Below, one piece after another: positions 10,868 to 19,940 of a stretch of DNA of 64,000 nucleotides (positions are counted from its first letter, which is position 1; each line of letters opens with the position of its first letter). Location of the stretch: contig CAWAZY010000005.1 in assembly GCA_963786675.1 (NCBI GenBank), positions 124,001 to 188,000 of the forward strand, in the 5' to 3' direction. The notes below the pieces were generated by a model. The model was given only the letters and a program-made list of their open reading frames with translations. It searched no databases and was not told the origin of the DNA. The translations under genes were made by a program, and so were the position numbers. This DNA is from JAGVSR01 sp963786675. GTDB lineage: Bacteria > Pseudomonadota > Alphaproteobacteria > Rhizobiales > Hyphomicrobiaceae.

Positions 10868-11866
10868 TTATCCGGCCTTGGCGGCAAGCCGCGCGATGAT
10901 GCTTGCCAGATCCTGATTTTCGGCGCGCGCGGCGAATTTCAGCGCCATACGATGCTTCAGGATGGGTTCCGCCATGCCCACCACGTCGTCGATCGATGGC
11001 GCCAGCCGCCCGTCGATGAGCGCTTTGGCGCGCACCGCCAGCATCAAGGCCTGGCTGGCGCGCGGTCCGGGGCCCCAGGCGACGTAGCGCTCGACGTCTG
11101 CGTCGGCGCCCGTTCCGGGACGGGCTGAACGGACCAGGGTGAGGATCGCTTCGACGACCTTGTCGGGTACGGGGATCTGGCGGACAAGCCGCTGGATGGC
11201 CATGAGTTCGCCGGCGTTGAGGACGGATTCGAGTTTGCGCTCCTCCGTGCCCGTGGTCGAATAGAGCATGCGCCGTTCGGCGGCGAGATCGGGATAGGTC
11301 ACGTCGATCTGGAGGAGGAAGCGGTCGAGCTGCGCTTCGGGAAGCGGATAGGTGCCTTCCTGCTCCAGCGGGTTCTGCGTGGCCAGCACATGGAACGGCG
11401 AGGGAATATCGTGCGACTGACCTGCCACCGTGACGTGATGCTCCTGCATCGCTTGCAGTAGCGCCGACTGGGTCTTGGGGCTGGCGCGGTTGATTTCGTC
11501 GGCCATCAACAGCTGCGTGAAGATCGGTCCCTTGATGAAGCGGAACGACCGCGCCTTGCCGGCGGTCTCTTCCAGGACTTCCGCGCCGATAATGTCGGAG
11601 GGCATCAAGTCGGGCGTGAACTGGATGCGCTTGGCGTCGAGGCCCAGGACCTTGCCCAGCGTATCGACAAGCAGCGTCTTGGCCAGTCCCGGAACGCCGA
11701 TGAGAAGCGCGTGCCCGCCCGACAGCAGCGTGATCAGCGTGCGCTCGATGACCACGTCCTGACCGTAAATCACGCTCGCCGCGGCCTTGTGGGCCTTTTG
11801 CACCTGCAGTGCTGCGGCTTCGAGCCGGGGCACGATGGTCTCGTCGGTCGACGTCAGGCTTGTCAT
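10868..11866 (-). CDS. MoxR-family AAA+ ATPase
   Basis: This 332-residue AAA+ ATPase has Walker A GVPGLAKT at 57-64, Walker B LLMADEINRA near 119-128, sensor-1 VLATQNPLEQEGTYPLPEAQ and the arginine-finger region DRFLLQID. The MoxR family acts as chaperone or metal-insertase partner of VWA/DUF58 proteins. The ATG has GGAG nine bases upstream. It is the promoter-proximal gene of the operon that runs down to 4786. A divergent 260-base region separates it from the DUF1285 gene and probably holds both promoters. Confidence 0.95.
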   Translation of the reverse strand: MTSLTSTDETIVPRLEAAALQVQKAHKAAASVIYGQDVVIERTLITLLSGGHALLIGVPGLAKTLLVDTLGKVLGLDAKRIQFTPDLMPSDIIGAEVLEETAGKARSFRFIKGPIFTQLLMADEINRASPKTQSALLQAMQEHHVTVAGQSHDIPSPFHVLATQNPLEQEGTYPLPEAQLDRFLLQIDVTYPDLAAERRMLYSTTGTEERKLESVLNAGELMAIQRLVRQIPVPDKVVEAILTLVRSARPGTGADADVERYVAWGPGPRASQALMLAVRAKALIDGRLAPSIDDVVGMAEPILKHRMALKFAARAENQDLASIIARLAAKAG

Positions 11867-12129
11867 TGAAACTCCATCGCCCTTTCAGGCGCCCTTACAG
11901 CTTGGGCGTCACCCTGATACGGGCCGCGTCATGATTTGGCGCACATCATCTGCCCTATCGGCAAAATATGCTACATCCGTCTCTGCCGGTCACGTGCGCG
12001 GATCATACGACTGGACAGCCCGGCAGGGACGCCCGGATAGTGCGTTGCGGCGACCCCGTCTGGTCAAGTTAAACCTGTGTAACAGGTTGCAATTCAAGTG
12101 CTTGTCGTTTGTTTGCGGAAAATCGTCCA

Positions 12130-12697
12130 ATGTCTGAGAATGACACCGGAATTCAGCTTGGTGGCCTTGCCGATCAGATCGCGCGCAGCGCGGCGCAAGG
12201 ATTACCGTCCGTCGAATCCCTGGAACCCGCCCTATTGCGGCGACATCGGCCTCGCCATCGGGGGCGACGGCACGTGGTCGTATCGGGGAAGCCCCATTGA
12301 TCGCCAGGGACTAGTGAAGCTTTTTGCCAGTGTGCTGCGCAAGGATACCGACGGAGGCACCTACCTGGTGACACCGTCCGAGAAGGTCGACGTCAAGGTC
12401 GCCGACGCGCCGTTTCTGGCCGTGGAAATGGAATGGTCCACGGCTGGCTCCAAGAAAGCGCTGTTGTTTCGCACCAACGTCGACGACGTTGTGACGTGCG
12501 GCCCCGAGCATCCCTTGAGGTTTTCAGTCGATGCCGTGACGGGCGCGGTGAAGCCCTACGTGCATGTGCGCGGGCGGCTGGAAGCACTGCTAACCCGCGC
12601 GCTGACCCATACGTTACTGCAATGGGCCGTGGAGAACGAACCGGCGGGCGTGCGCAGCGGCGGCGTCCTGTTTCTCATCCCCGATTTGCCGAACTGA
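12130..12697 (+). CDS. DUF1285 domain protein, +1 frameshift near 12219
   Basis: The N-terminal frame begins MSENDTGIQLGGLADQIARS and the C-terminal frame continues NPPYCGDIGLAIGGDGTW. The two join through PSVES/WNPP if one C is dropped from TCCCTGG at 12217-12221. The restored product is 188 residues, normal for DUF1285. The family has known structures but no assigned enzymatic function. It is divergent from the moxR operon. I read the break as a homopolymer-type consensus error, since both halves are well conserved. Confidence 0.82.
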
Positions 12698-12710
12698 AGG
12701 CGCCATGCGC

Positions 12711-13175
12711 TCAGTGGCGGGCAAAGACTTCGGTCGATCCGTCCTTCTTGATCAACAAAACCTCGTAGGGCTCCTTGCGGTCGCCGTCTTCCATTCCAGG
12801 TGACCCGATCGGCATGCCTGGAACGGCGAGGCCCACGGCGTCGGGCTTTTCTTCGATCAGCCGTTTGACATCCTCCGCCGGAACGTGCCCTTCGATGACA
12901 TAGCCTTCAATGAGCGCCGTATGGCACGCGGACTGGCCGGGTTTCAGCCCCAGATGCACCTTGAAGCGATGCAGGTCCTTATTGGCCATCTCCTTGGGCT
13001 CCAATTTGAAGCCGGATTGATGCATATGGGCCATCCACTTGCTGCAGCAGTCGCAAGTGGCGGATTTGAAGATCTGGCCGGTCGCGGGCGTATCCGCTGC
13101 GGCGCCCTGCCATCCCAGCATGAGAAGTGTCAGCCCGAGCACGACGGCCGGTCCGGTTTTTCGCAACTGATGCAT
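12711..13175 (-). CDS. DUF411 periplasmic metal-binding protein
   Basis: A signal peptide (LGLTLLMLGWQGAAADTPA) is followed by ATCDCCSKW near residue 40, the Cys-rich metal site of DUF411. Further on are SACHTALIEGYVIEGHVPAE and VPGMPIGSPGME, both conserved in this copper-associated family. The ATG at 13173-13175 has GGAGG eight bases upstream, so I prefer it to a start 37 codons earlier. The 154-residue length is normal. No copper efflux genes are adjacent. A role in periplasmic copper handling is family knowledge, not shown here. Confidence 0.88.
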   Translation of the reverse strand: MHQLRKTGPAVVLGLTLLMLGWQGAAADTPATGQIFKSATCDCCSKWMAHMHQSGFKLEPKEMANKDLHRFKVHLGLKPGQSACHTALIEGYVIEGHVPAEDVKRLIEEKPDAVGLAVPGMPIGSPGMEDGDRKEPYEVLLIKKDGSTEVFARH

Positions 13176-13278
13176 AGCGCCATCCTCCGCTAGAAGAGAG
13201 GAACAGTTTGCCCCTCCCTGGCAATCCTGTCGCGTGACAACCACGTAAGCATTCCAGCAGGCAACATGACAGGTCTCC

Positions 13279-14637
13279 ATGGACAACGAGGATAATCGCT
13301 TTACGGCCCGTGCAGCACGCTATGTGCGGGTCGGTGCGAATGTGGGTTCGGTGGCCGCCAAGGTCGCCGGACAGCGCATGCTGGGCCTGGAGGGCAACAG
13401 ATCGGCCGAGGCCGCCGCGCTCGCGGCCGCGCTGGGCGGGTTGAAGGGCCCGCTGATGAAAGTGGCGCAGCTACTCTCGACTATTCCAGAAGCGCTGCCG
13501 CCGGAATACGCCCGCGAACTCTCACAATTGCAGTCGCAGGCGCCGCCCATGGGGCCGGCCTTCGTGCGCCGCAGGATGCAGGCCGAACTCGGGCCCGATT
13601 GGCGGGGCCGGTTTTATTCATTCGAAGAGCAATCCACCGCCTCGGCGTCGCTTGGTCAGGTGCATAAGGCGGTCGGGCTCGATGGCGCGCCGCTGGCGGC
13701 CAAGCTCCAATACCCGGATATGCAGTCGGCGGTGGAAGCCGACCTGAACCAGTTGAAGCTCGTGTTCGCGCTGCACGCGCGCATGGACCCCGGCGTCGAT
13801 ACGACGGAGATCTTAAAAGAAATATCGGCGCGGCTGCGCGAGGAATTGAATTACGACTTGGAAGCGCGGCACACGCGGCTTTATGCGCAGATTTTTGCAG
13901 GCGACGGCCTGATCCGTGTGCCCGAAATCGTGGGCGAGCTATCAACCGGACGGCTGCTCACCATGTCCTGGCTCGAGGGCGCGCGGCTGCTTTCCTACAA
14001 GGAGACGCCGCTGGACGATCGCAATGCCATAGCCCGCGCCATGTTCCGGGCGTGGTGGTATCCGTTTTCCCATTTTGGCGTGATCCACGGCGATCCTCAT
14101 CTGGGCAACTACACGGTCTTTGAAAGCGATGGCCGGCCGGCGGGGATCAATCTGCTCGACTATGGCTGCATCCGCACGTTTCCAGTCGCGTTCGTGGAAG
14201 GGGTCGTCAATCTCTACAAAGGGCTTTTGGCCAACGACGAGGCGCGCATTGTGCACGCCTACGAGCGCTGGGGCTTCAAGGGGCTGACCAAGGATCTCAT
14301 CGAAGCGATGACGATTTGGGCCCGCTTCATCTACGGCCCGCTGCTCGATGACCGGGTGCGCACCATCGCGGAAGATACCAAGCCCGGGGAGTATGGCCGC
14401 AAGGAAGCCTTCGCCGTGCATCGCATTCTGAAAGAGAAGGGACCGGTGACGGTGCCGCGCGAGTTCGTGTTCATGGACCGCGCCGCCATCGGACTGGGCG
14501 GGGTGTTCCTGCATCTGGCCGCCGAGCTCAACTGGTATGAGCTTTTCAACGAAACCATCGCCGATTTCGACGTCGAGACCGTCACGCAGCGCCAGCACGC
14601 GGCCTTTGCGTCGGCGGGCGTGCCGCTTCCGGTCTAA
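13279..14637 (+). CDS. ABC1/AarF (UbiB-like) atypical kinase
   Basis: This 452-residue protein belongs to the ABC1/ADCK/UbiB family. The N-terminal signature reads KVAQ at 61-64 in place of the textbook KxGQ. The Ala-rich nucleotide loop is ASASLGQVH near 121-129. The catalytic and metal region is HGDPHLGN (270-277) with LLDYG (292-296). Family members support ubiquinone or other isoprenoid-lipid metabolism through an unusual ATPase. KVAQ occurs in a recognised bacterial subgroup, so I do not treat it as inactivating. The gene is divergent from DUF411 and convergent with catalase. Confidence 0.9.
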   Translation: MDNEDNRFTARAARYVRVGANVGSVAAKVAGQRMLGLEGNRSAEAAALAAALGGLKGPLMKVAQLLSTIPEALPPEYARELSQLQSQAPPMGPAFVRRRMQAELGPDWRGRFYSFEEQSTASASLGQVHKAVGLDGAPLAAKLQYPDMQSAVEADLNQLKLVFALHARMDPGVDTTEILKEISARLREELNYDLEARHTRLYAQIFAGDGLIRVPEIVGELSTGRLLTMSWLEGARLLSYKETPLDDRNAIARAMFRAWWYPFSHFGVIHGDPHLGNYTVFESDGRPAGINLLDYGCIRTFPVAFVEGVVNLYKGLLANDEARIVHAYERWGFKGLTKDLIEAMTIWARFIYGPLLDDRVRTIAEDTKPGEYGRKEAFAVHRILKEKGPVTVPREFVFMDRAAIGLGGVFLHLAAELNWYELFNETIADFDVETVTQRQHAAFASAGVPLPV

Positions 14638-14670
14638 CGGTCAACACGCGCAGCCGTGCAAAAAGAAAAA

Positions 14671-14705
14671 CACCCCGGCTCGCATCGGCGTGGCGAACCG
14701 GGGTG
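14671..14705 (-). terminator. Rho-independent terminator of the catalase gene
   Basis: CACCCCGG at 14671-14678 pairs with CCGGGGTG at 14698-14705. Four further inner pairs (TCGC/GCGA) follow after one mismatch. On the minus strand the stem is followed by TTTTTCTTTTT, so it terminates catalase transcription. The plus side lacks a good U-tract. Confidence 0.85.
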
Positions 14706-14750
14706 CTTGGTTGCACAGCAAGGGGGAGGCCCTCGCGGTGCAATTTTGCG

Positions 14751-16230
14751 TTACTCAGCGGCTTCCCGCGCGCCAGCGGCCGGTACCGACACGCCCATGC
14801 GCTTGGCGACGCCAGCCCCGTAGGCCGGATCCGCCTTGGCAAAATGAACCACCTGCCGCTCGATAATAGGCTTGGGCACGCCCTGCATGGCGGCGGCGAT
14901 GTTGTCCATCAACCGCTCGCGGCCATCCGGCGACAGCAGGCGGAAGAGATCGCCCGGCTGCTTGTAGTCGTCGTTGCCGTCGCGGTGATTGAAACGGTCC
15001 ACGTCGCCCGAGATCTTGAGCGGCGGTTCGCGGTAGGCCGGTGCTTCCTTCGGACCGCCCAGCGAGTTGGGCTCGTAGTAGATGTCCGGGTTGCCGGTGT
15101 CGTTCTGGAAGAACCGCATCGCACCGTCCTTGTGGTAGTGATGGACGGGGCACTTGGGCGCGTTCACGGGCAGCGCTTCGTAGTGCGTGCCGAGCCGGTG
15201 ACGATGGGCGTCGGCATAGGCAAAAATGCGGCCCTGGAGCATCTTGTCGGGCGAGAAGCCGATGCCCGGCACGATGTTCGACGGCGAGAACGCGGCCTGC
15301 TCGATTTCCGCGAAGTAGTTATTGGCGTTGCGGTTGAGCTCCATGACGCCGACCTCGATCAGCGGATAGTCGGCGTGCGGCCAGACTTTCGTGAGATCGA
15401 AGGGATTGTACGGCGTCTTGTCGGCGTCGGTCTCCGGCATGACCTGGATCATCATGCGCCACTTGGGGAACTCGCCTTTTTCGATCGTACCGAACAGTTC
15501 GCGCTGGTAGGTCTCGCGGCACTTGCCGATGACCTGCTCGGCCTCGGCATTCGTGTAGTGCTTGTGACCCTGCATGGTCTTGAAGTGGAACTTGACCCAG
15601 AACCGCTCGCCCTTCGCGTTAATCATCGCGAAGGTGTGGCTGCCGTAGCCGTTCATGAACATCGGCGCCACGGGCAGGCCGCGATCCGACATCAGGATCG
15701 TGACCTGATGCAGGCTTTCCGGGCTGAGCGACCAGAAATCCCACATGGCGGTGGGCGAGCGCAGGTTGGAGCGCGGATGGCGCTTCTGCGTGCGGATGAA
15801 GTCGGGGAACTTCAGCGGATCGCGGATGAAGAACACCGGCGTGTTGTTGCCAACTAGGTCCCAGTTGCCTTCATCGGTGTAGAACTTGAGAGCAAAGCCG
15901 CGCACGTCGCGTTCGGCGTCGGCCGCGCCCTGTTCTCCCGCAACCGTGGAGAAGCGGGCCAGCATCTCGGTCTGTCTTGCCGACCTTCTCGAACACCTTG
16001 GCGCAAGAATACTGCGTGATGTCGTTGGTGATGGTCAGTGTTCCGAAGGCGCCCCAGCCCTTGGCGTGGACAACACGCTCGGGGATGCGCTCGCGGTTCT
16101 GATGGGCGAGCTTCTCGATCAGCTGGTAGTCCTGCAGCATCAAGGGCCCGCGCGGACCGGCTGACTGTGAATTCTGGTTGTCGGCGATGGGTGCGCCGGC
16201 CGTGGTTGTCAGGGTTGTCTTGTCAGTCAT
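14751..16230 (-). CDS. katA: Heme catalase (clade-3-like), +1 frameshift near 15975
   Basis: The protein converts hydrogen peroxide to water and oxygen. It has the active-site His in RVVHAKGWGAFG, the distal Asn in DLVGNNTPVFF, and the proximal heme region RIFAYADAHRHRLG with NAPKCPV. Two frames join at VGK/QTEMLARFSTVAG by dropping one base, giving 492 residues, normal for a small-subunit catalase. The start ATG at 16228-16230 has GGAG eight bases upstream. The gene stands alone with its own terminator. No OxyR gene is adjacent. The gene symbol is given by family resemblance. Confidence 0.92.
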
Positions 16231-16503
16231 GGGAACTCCTCGATTGGGACCCCAGGGGTAACGGTCGAGGCCGTTGCAATCCAATCGGAATTTGTTGCGC
16301 CGGCGATAAGCAAAACTGGCCGAATATCTGGCTTTCATCAGTTTTGCGCGAGTATTTCGCCGTGCCGGGTCATCATGTCGGCTGATCGGCGACCGCAGGA
16401 ATTACGATTGGCCCCCTGCGGCAGATGCGCCTAAACACAGCATCGCATCCGGGCGGGCGACCCGCACAGATGTATCACGACCCAACTCTAAGGAGGAAAT
16501 CCC

Positions 16504-16593
16504 ATGAAGACCTGGATCAAGCCCGCCGTGCGCGAGCAGGAAGTCGGCCTCGAAGTGACGTCGTACCTGCCGGCCGAGATCGACGTGATCTAA
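16504..16593 (+). CDS. pqqA: Orphan PqqA: pyrroloquinoline quinone precursor peptide
   Basis: This 29-residue peptide contains GLEVTSYLPAEID. The spacing E17-V-T-S-Y21 is the invariant Glu/Tyr pair that PqqE cross-links to start PQQ synthesis. The ATG has a very strong AAGGAGG site seven bases upstream. A perfect terminator follows 25 bases after the stop, so it is transcribed as its own unit. No pqqB, C, D or E gene is within 47 kb downstream or 16 kb upstream. Orphan or extra pqqA copies are known in methylotrophs and other alphaproteobacteria. The remaining genes must lie elsewhere if PQQ is made. Confidence 0.93.
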   Translation: MKTWIKPAVREQEVGLEVTSYLPAEIDVI

Positions 16594-16618
16594 ACGTCAC
16601 CTCGATTGGGAAGTTGAG

Positions 16619-16657
16619 AGCGGCTGCCGGGCTCCGGCGGTCGCTTTTCCATTTTTT
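16619..16657 (+). terminator. Strong rho-independent terminator of pqqA
   Basis: A 12-bp stem (16619-16630 with 16634-16645, two G-U pairs) closes a three-base loop and is followed by TTTTCCATTTTTT. It ends the single-gene pqqA transcript. Confidence 0.9.
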
Positions 16658-16705
16658 GGAGCATTCAACAGCCGGCCGATCGCGCGGGGCTCAATCGCCG
16701 GGGTT

Positions 16706-17272
16706 TCATGGAGCGGCGGACTTTTTCTTGCGGGCATGGGACCGGTAGGCGTTGACCACTTGCAGCATGCCGGCCCGGATCGACGGCCAGCGGTTGACGA
16801 AAGCCACGACCGGCCACGAGATGACGCGCGTGATGCCTTTGACATTACCCAGGCCAGGTGTCGCTTCGACGGCCACGTCGTTCTTGATCACCACCCGCGG
16901 GGCGAACGTCGCCGTAATATCGAAGGTGCTCTTCGGCGCAGTCACGGTGCAGCGAACGGGCTGTTCGGGGCTTTGAAAGATCACATCGCGCGATGTAATG
17001 GCCGTCTCAATGTCGCTGCGCGGTATCCGGACCGTCATGTCGCAGGTGACGTCCTTCACATACCCGCGCGAACCTTTCTCCAATTCGGCCCGTTCGGTTT
17101 CGGACAGCCGCAGGGGAACCCGGCAGGCGATCTCCGGGCGTGTCCCCTTTTCCAGGTCTTCATAGCAATCGTCGCTGAGGCTGGTGTCCGGGCCTTGAGC
17201 CGCCGCTGCCTTTTGCGGGGTACCAAGCGCGACAAGCGCTAGCATCATGGCCGCTCCGGCGCGGGCGATCAT
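16706..17272 (-). CDS. Secreted protein of unknown function, second of a tandem paralogous pair
   Basis: The 188 residues begin with a signal peptide (MMLALVALGTPQKAAAAQGP). The mature part has four Cys residues (DDCYEDL, EIACRVP, VTCDMTV, PVRCTVTA). I do not recognise the family. It aligns by eye with the preceding gene product. CDMTVRIPRSDIETAIT matches CAVDLDIKRADVIAALT, PVRCTV matches TVKCVV, and FAPRVVIKNDVAVE matches LSPKLVFKNGKADK. Each ends with an amphipathic stretch and a basic tail. Its ATG overlaps the stop of the upstream paralogue (ATGA at 17269-17272), so the two are co-translated. Confidence 0.7.
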   Translation of the reverse strand: MIARAGAAMMLALVALGTPQKAAAAQGPDTSLSDDCYEDLEKGTRPEIACRVPLRLSETERAELEKGSRGYVKDVTCDMTVRIPRSDIETAITSRDVIFQSPEQPVRCTVTAPKSTFDITATFAPRVVIKNDVAVEATPGLGNVKGITRVISWPVVAFVNRWPSIRAGMLQVVNAYRSHARKKKSAAP

Positions 17273-18123
17273 TTGTTCTCGGCGGAGAGTGGCTGGGCCG
17301 GTGCTGTCGTTTTGGCTGGCGCAGTTGAGCCAGTTTCGCTGGGCGGTGCTGCTGGTTTGGCCGCTTGCTTGGCTGGAACGGCAGCAGTGGCGCTATTGGC
17401 TTTCGCCGCGGCGGCCTTCTTCGCCGCGGCCTTCTTGGCTTCGGCGGCCTTCTTGGCGGCTTCTTTGGGGTCCGGCTTGCGGCGGCCATCGGCGAAATAG
17501 CGCTGGGCGCATTTCTGATGCAGGAACTTGTTGACCGATTTGATCATGCTCTTGTGGAAGATGCCGAGGCTATCTTCCAGATTGGCCGCCATCCAAACCG
17601 TCGCCTTGACGTTGGACGGCCCGTCGATGTCCTTCAGGTTGATCCAGATCTTATCGGCCTTGCCATTCTTGAAGACGAGCTTGGGCGACAGCTTCGCGGT
17701 AACGGGTCTGAGCTTGCCGTCACGTTCCACCACACATTTAACCGTGTGCTCGGGCACTTCGACCGTATGCTCTTTTCGTGTGAGGGCGGCGATCACGTCG
17801 GCGCGCTTGATGTCGAGATCAACGGCGCACCGCGCGTCACCGAAGCCCCACTTCACAGCCTTGTCTTCGCCCTTCTTCAGCGTGTCGCGATCCCACGTCT
17901 TCGACACCGCGCAGGTGAAGTCCTCGCCGGCGGGCTTGGGCGAGAGGGCCATGGTGCAGATGCGTTGTTCGCACTTCTGGATCGCGTCGGCTTCCCCCTC
18001 GGCGGGCTCCAGCGCCTTCGCCGGACCGGACAATGCACAGATGACGGTGAGCGCCAGCATCCCCAAGCGAGGAGCCCCGTGGGGTCTCCAAGCGGACGCG
18101 CCGCGGGCTGAGAGCGGGTGCAT
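17269..18123 (-). CDS. Secreted protein of unknown function with Lys/Ala-rich tail, first of tandem pair
   Basis: I read 284 residues from ATG 18121-18123, which gives a plausible signal peptide (basic N-region, then MLALTVICALSGPAKALEP). Upstream in-frame starts at 18150 and 18204 are also open, and no ribosome site decides between them. The core has paired Cys residues (KCEQRICTM, FTCAVSK, ARCAVDLD, TVKCVVE) and matches the next gene over about 130 residues. The C-terminal 80 residues are a Lys/Ala/Pro repeat (KKAAEAKKAAAKKAAAAKA and onward), typical of wall- or DNA-interacting tails. No known domain is recognised. Confidence 0.7.
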   Translation of the reverse strand: MHPLSARGASAWRPHGAPRLGMLALTVICALSGPAKALEPAEGEADAIQKCEQRICTMALSPKPAGEDFTCAVSKTWDRDTLKKGEDKAVKWGFGDARCAVDLDIKRADVIAALTRKEHTVEVPEHTVKCVVERDGKLRPVTAKLSPKLVFKNGKADKIWINLKDIDGPSNVKATVWMAANLEDSLGIFHKSMIKSVNKFLHQKCAQRYFADGRRKPDPKEAAKKAAEAKKAAAKKAAAAKANSATAAVPAKQAAKPAAPPSETGSTAPAKTTAPAQPLSAENK

Positions 18124-18509
18124 GGCCCTGGATCGTCCAGGAAGGTGCATGGGCAAGATGAGGTCCCTCGCAACGGATTTCTCTGAAGTGAGGGGTGAGG
18201 TCACTTCAGATTGTCAATGAAGACAACGACTTCACCCGACTGATGCGGCCGGACAAGTGGCACCCCAATTAGCCCGCAATGAGGCCTGCTGCGCAAGCGT
18301 CCCGTAGAGCGGACCGGACCGGCGGGGTCCACCGCCTGGGATCGGGACCGACAGCGCCCTGTTCGCGGCTCGACTTCCGGCTCGAAAATCCGTTCAGCCG
18401 CGCTGTCGCACCGCTTGATGTGCCTTGGGGGCTGAGGTAGGTACAAAATAGCGCTCACGGCGCTTCGCGGCCGAAAAGGCCCTGGGAAATCATAGGGAGG
18501 GGAAGACCC
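18124..18509. other. Intergenic region upstream of cytochrome oxidase subunit IV
   Basis: This region carries divergent promoters by position: the secreted pair leaves on the minus strand and the oxidase/transhydrogenase cluster on the plus strand. I see no convincing gene, no clean sigma-70 boxes and no structured RNA in it. Confidence 0.5.
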
Positions 18510-18653
18510 ATGAGTATCGATTATTCCGGTGGCCACACGGCCATGGACTACAACCAGCACAAGGACACCTACTCCGGTTTCCTGCGCTATTCGAAGATCG
18601 GGATCGTATTTCTGGTCCTTCTTCTTACCGGAATGTACATCTTCCTGGTGTGA
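18510..18653 (+). CDS. aa3-type cytochrome c oxidase subunit IV (short bacterial form)
   Basis: This 47-residue peptide has an N-terminal MDYNQHKDTYSGFLRYSK motif and a single membrane helix (IGIVFLVLLLTGMYIFLV). This matches the alphaproteobacterial COX4_pro_2 family, a one-helix accessory subunit of the aa3 oxidase. AGGGAGGGG lies eight bases before the ATG. It precedes the transhydrogenase genes by 136 bases, a neighbourhood often seen in Hyphomicrobiales. The catalytic oxidase subunits are not in the window. Confidence 0.92.
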   Translation: MSIDYSGGHTAMDYNQHKDTYSGFLRYSKIGIVFLVLLLTGMYIFLV

Positions 18654-18789
18654 CCCGCTCCGGCTATGGACATAACGCGCCTTCGCGGGATCTCTTGCCC
18701 CGCGTGGGTCGCGCAGTCACTCTGCCACCCTCCCGAAGTCCATCAACACAAGTGTCGCGCGTTTGCCGCGCCACTCATCGGATACCTCA

Positions 18790-19929
18790 ATGATCAGCAT
18801 TGCAGTTACCGCGGAGGGGCCGGACGAGCCGCGCGTCGCCGTTTCTCCCGAAACGGTCAAGAAACTCACGGCTCTGGGCGCCACGGTCAAGGTTCAGTCC
18901 GGAGCCGGCCTGCGTTCACGCTTCTCCGACGAGATGCTGAAGGCGCAAGGGGCTGAGATCGTTGACGGCGCGGCGGCAGCCCTTTCGGGTGCCGATATTC
19001 TGCTCAAGGTCCGCCGCCCCTCACAGGAAGAAATCGCGGCCTTGAAGCCAGGGGCTCTGGTCGCCGCCATGATCGAGCCGTTCAACGACCGGGCAGGCCT
19101 CGAGGCCGCGGCCGGCCGGGGTGCGACGCTCTTTTCTATGGAGTTCATGCCGCGCATCACGCGCGCGCAGTCGATGGACGTGCTCTCATCGCAGGCGAAC
19201 CTCGCCGGTTACAAAGCCGTTGTCGATGCCGCGTCGATGTTCGGGCAGGCCCTGCCGATGATGATGACCGCTGCGGGAACGGTTCCGGCCGCGAAGGTCT
19301 TCATTATGGGTGTCGGCGTCGCCGGACTTCAGGCGATCGCAACGGCCCGCCGTCTCGGCGGCATCGTGTCGGCGACCGACGTCCGTCCCGCCACGAAAGA
19401 ACAGGTCCAATCGCTCGGCGCCAAGTTCGTGGCGGTGGAGGACGACGAGTTCAAGCAGGCGCAGACGGCGGCGGGCTATGCCAAGCCGATGTCGCCGGAA
19501 TATCAGGCCAAGCAGGCCGAACTGGTCGCCAATCACATCAAGATCCAGGACATCGTCATCACGACGGCACTGATTCCTGGCCGACCCGCGCCGCGCCTGA
19601 TCACGCGCGCCATGGTCGAGAGCATGAAGCCGGGTGCGGTTATCGTCGATCTGGCCGCCGAGCGTGGCGGCAACTGCGAGGTTACGGTTCCCGGTGAAAC
19701 GGTCGAGGTCAACGGCGTCACGATCGCGGGCCCAATTAATTTGGCAGGCACGGTCGCCGTGAACGCCTCGAGCCTCTACGCGAAGAACCTTCTGACATTC
19801 ATCGAGACGATGATCGACAAGAAGGAGAAGACGCTCAAGATCGACTGGGACGATGAGATCGTGAAGGGCACGCTTGTCGCCAAGGACGGAAAGATCGTGC
19901 ATCCCAATCTGCAATCCCCGGCCGCGTGA
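18790..19929 (+). CDS. pntAA: NAD(P) transhydrogenase subunit alpha part 1 (NAD-binding domain I)
   Basis: This 379-residue protein is the soluble NAD(H)-binding subunit of the proton-translocating transhydrogenase. It opens with ISIAVTAEGPDEPRVAVSP and carries FMPRITRAQSMDVLSSQAN, a Rossmann glycine motif in FIMGVGVAGLQAIATARRLG, and SATDVRPATKEQVQSLGAKF. I start at ATG 18790 because the product then matches the family; nine further residues would be possible upstream. It is followed after 11 bases by pntAB, so the alpha chain is split in two, as is usual in alphaproteobacteria. Confidence 0.96.
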   Translation: MISIAVTAEGPDEPRVAVSPETVKKLTALGATVKVQSGAGLRSRFSDEMLKAQGAEIVDGAAAALSGADILLKVRRPSQEEIAALKPGALVAAMIEPFNDRAGLEAAAGRGATLFSMEFMPRITRAQSMDVLSSQANLAGYKAVVDAASMFGQALPMMMTAAGTVPAAKVFIMGVGVAGLQAIATARRLGGIVSATDVRPATKEQVQSLGAKFVAVEDDEFKQAQTAAGYAKPMSPEYQAKQAELVANHIKIQDIVITTALIPGRPAPRLITRAMVESMKPGAVIVDLAAERGGNCEVTVPGETVEVNGVTIAGPINLAGTVAVNASSLYAKNLLTFIETMIDKKEKTLKIDWDDEIVKGTLVAKDGKIVHPNLQSPAA

Positions 19930-19940
19930 GGATACAACCC

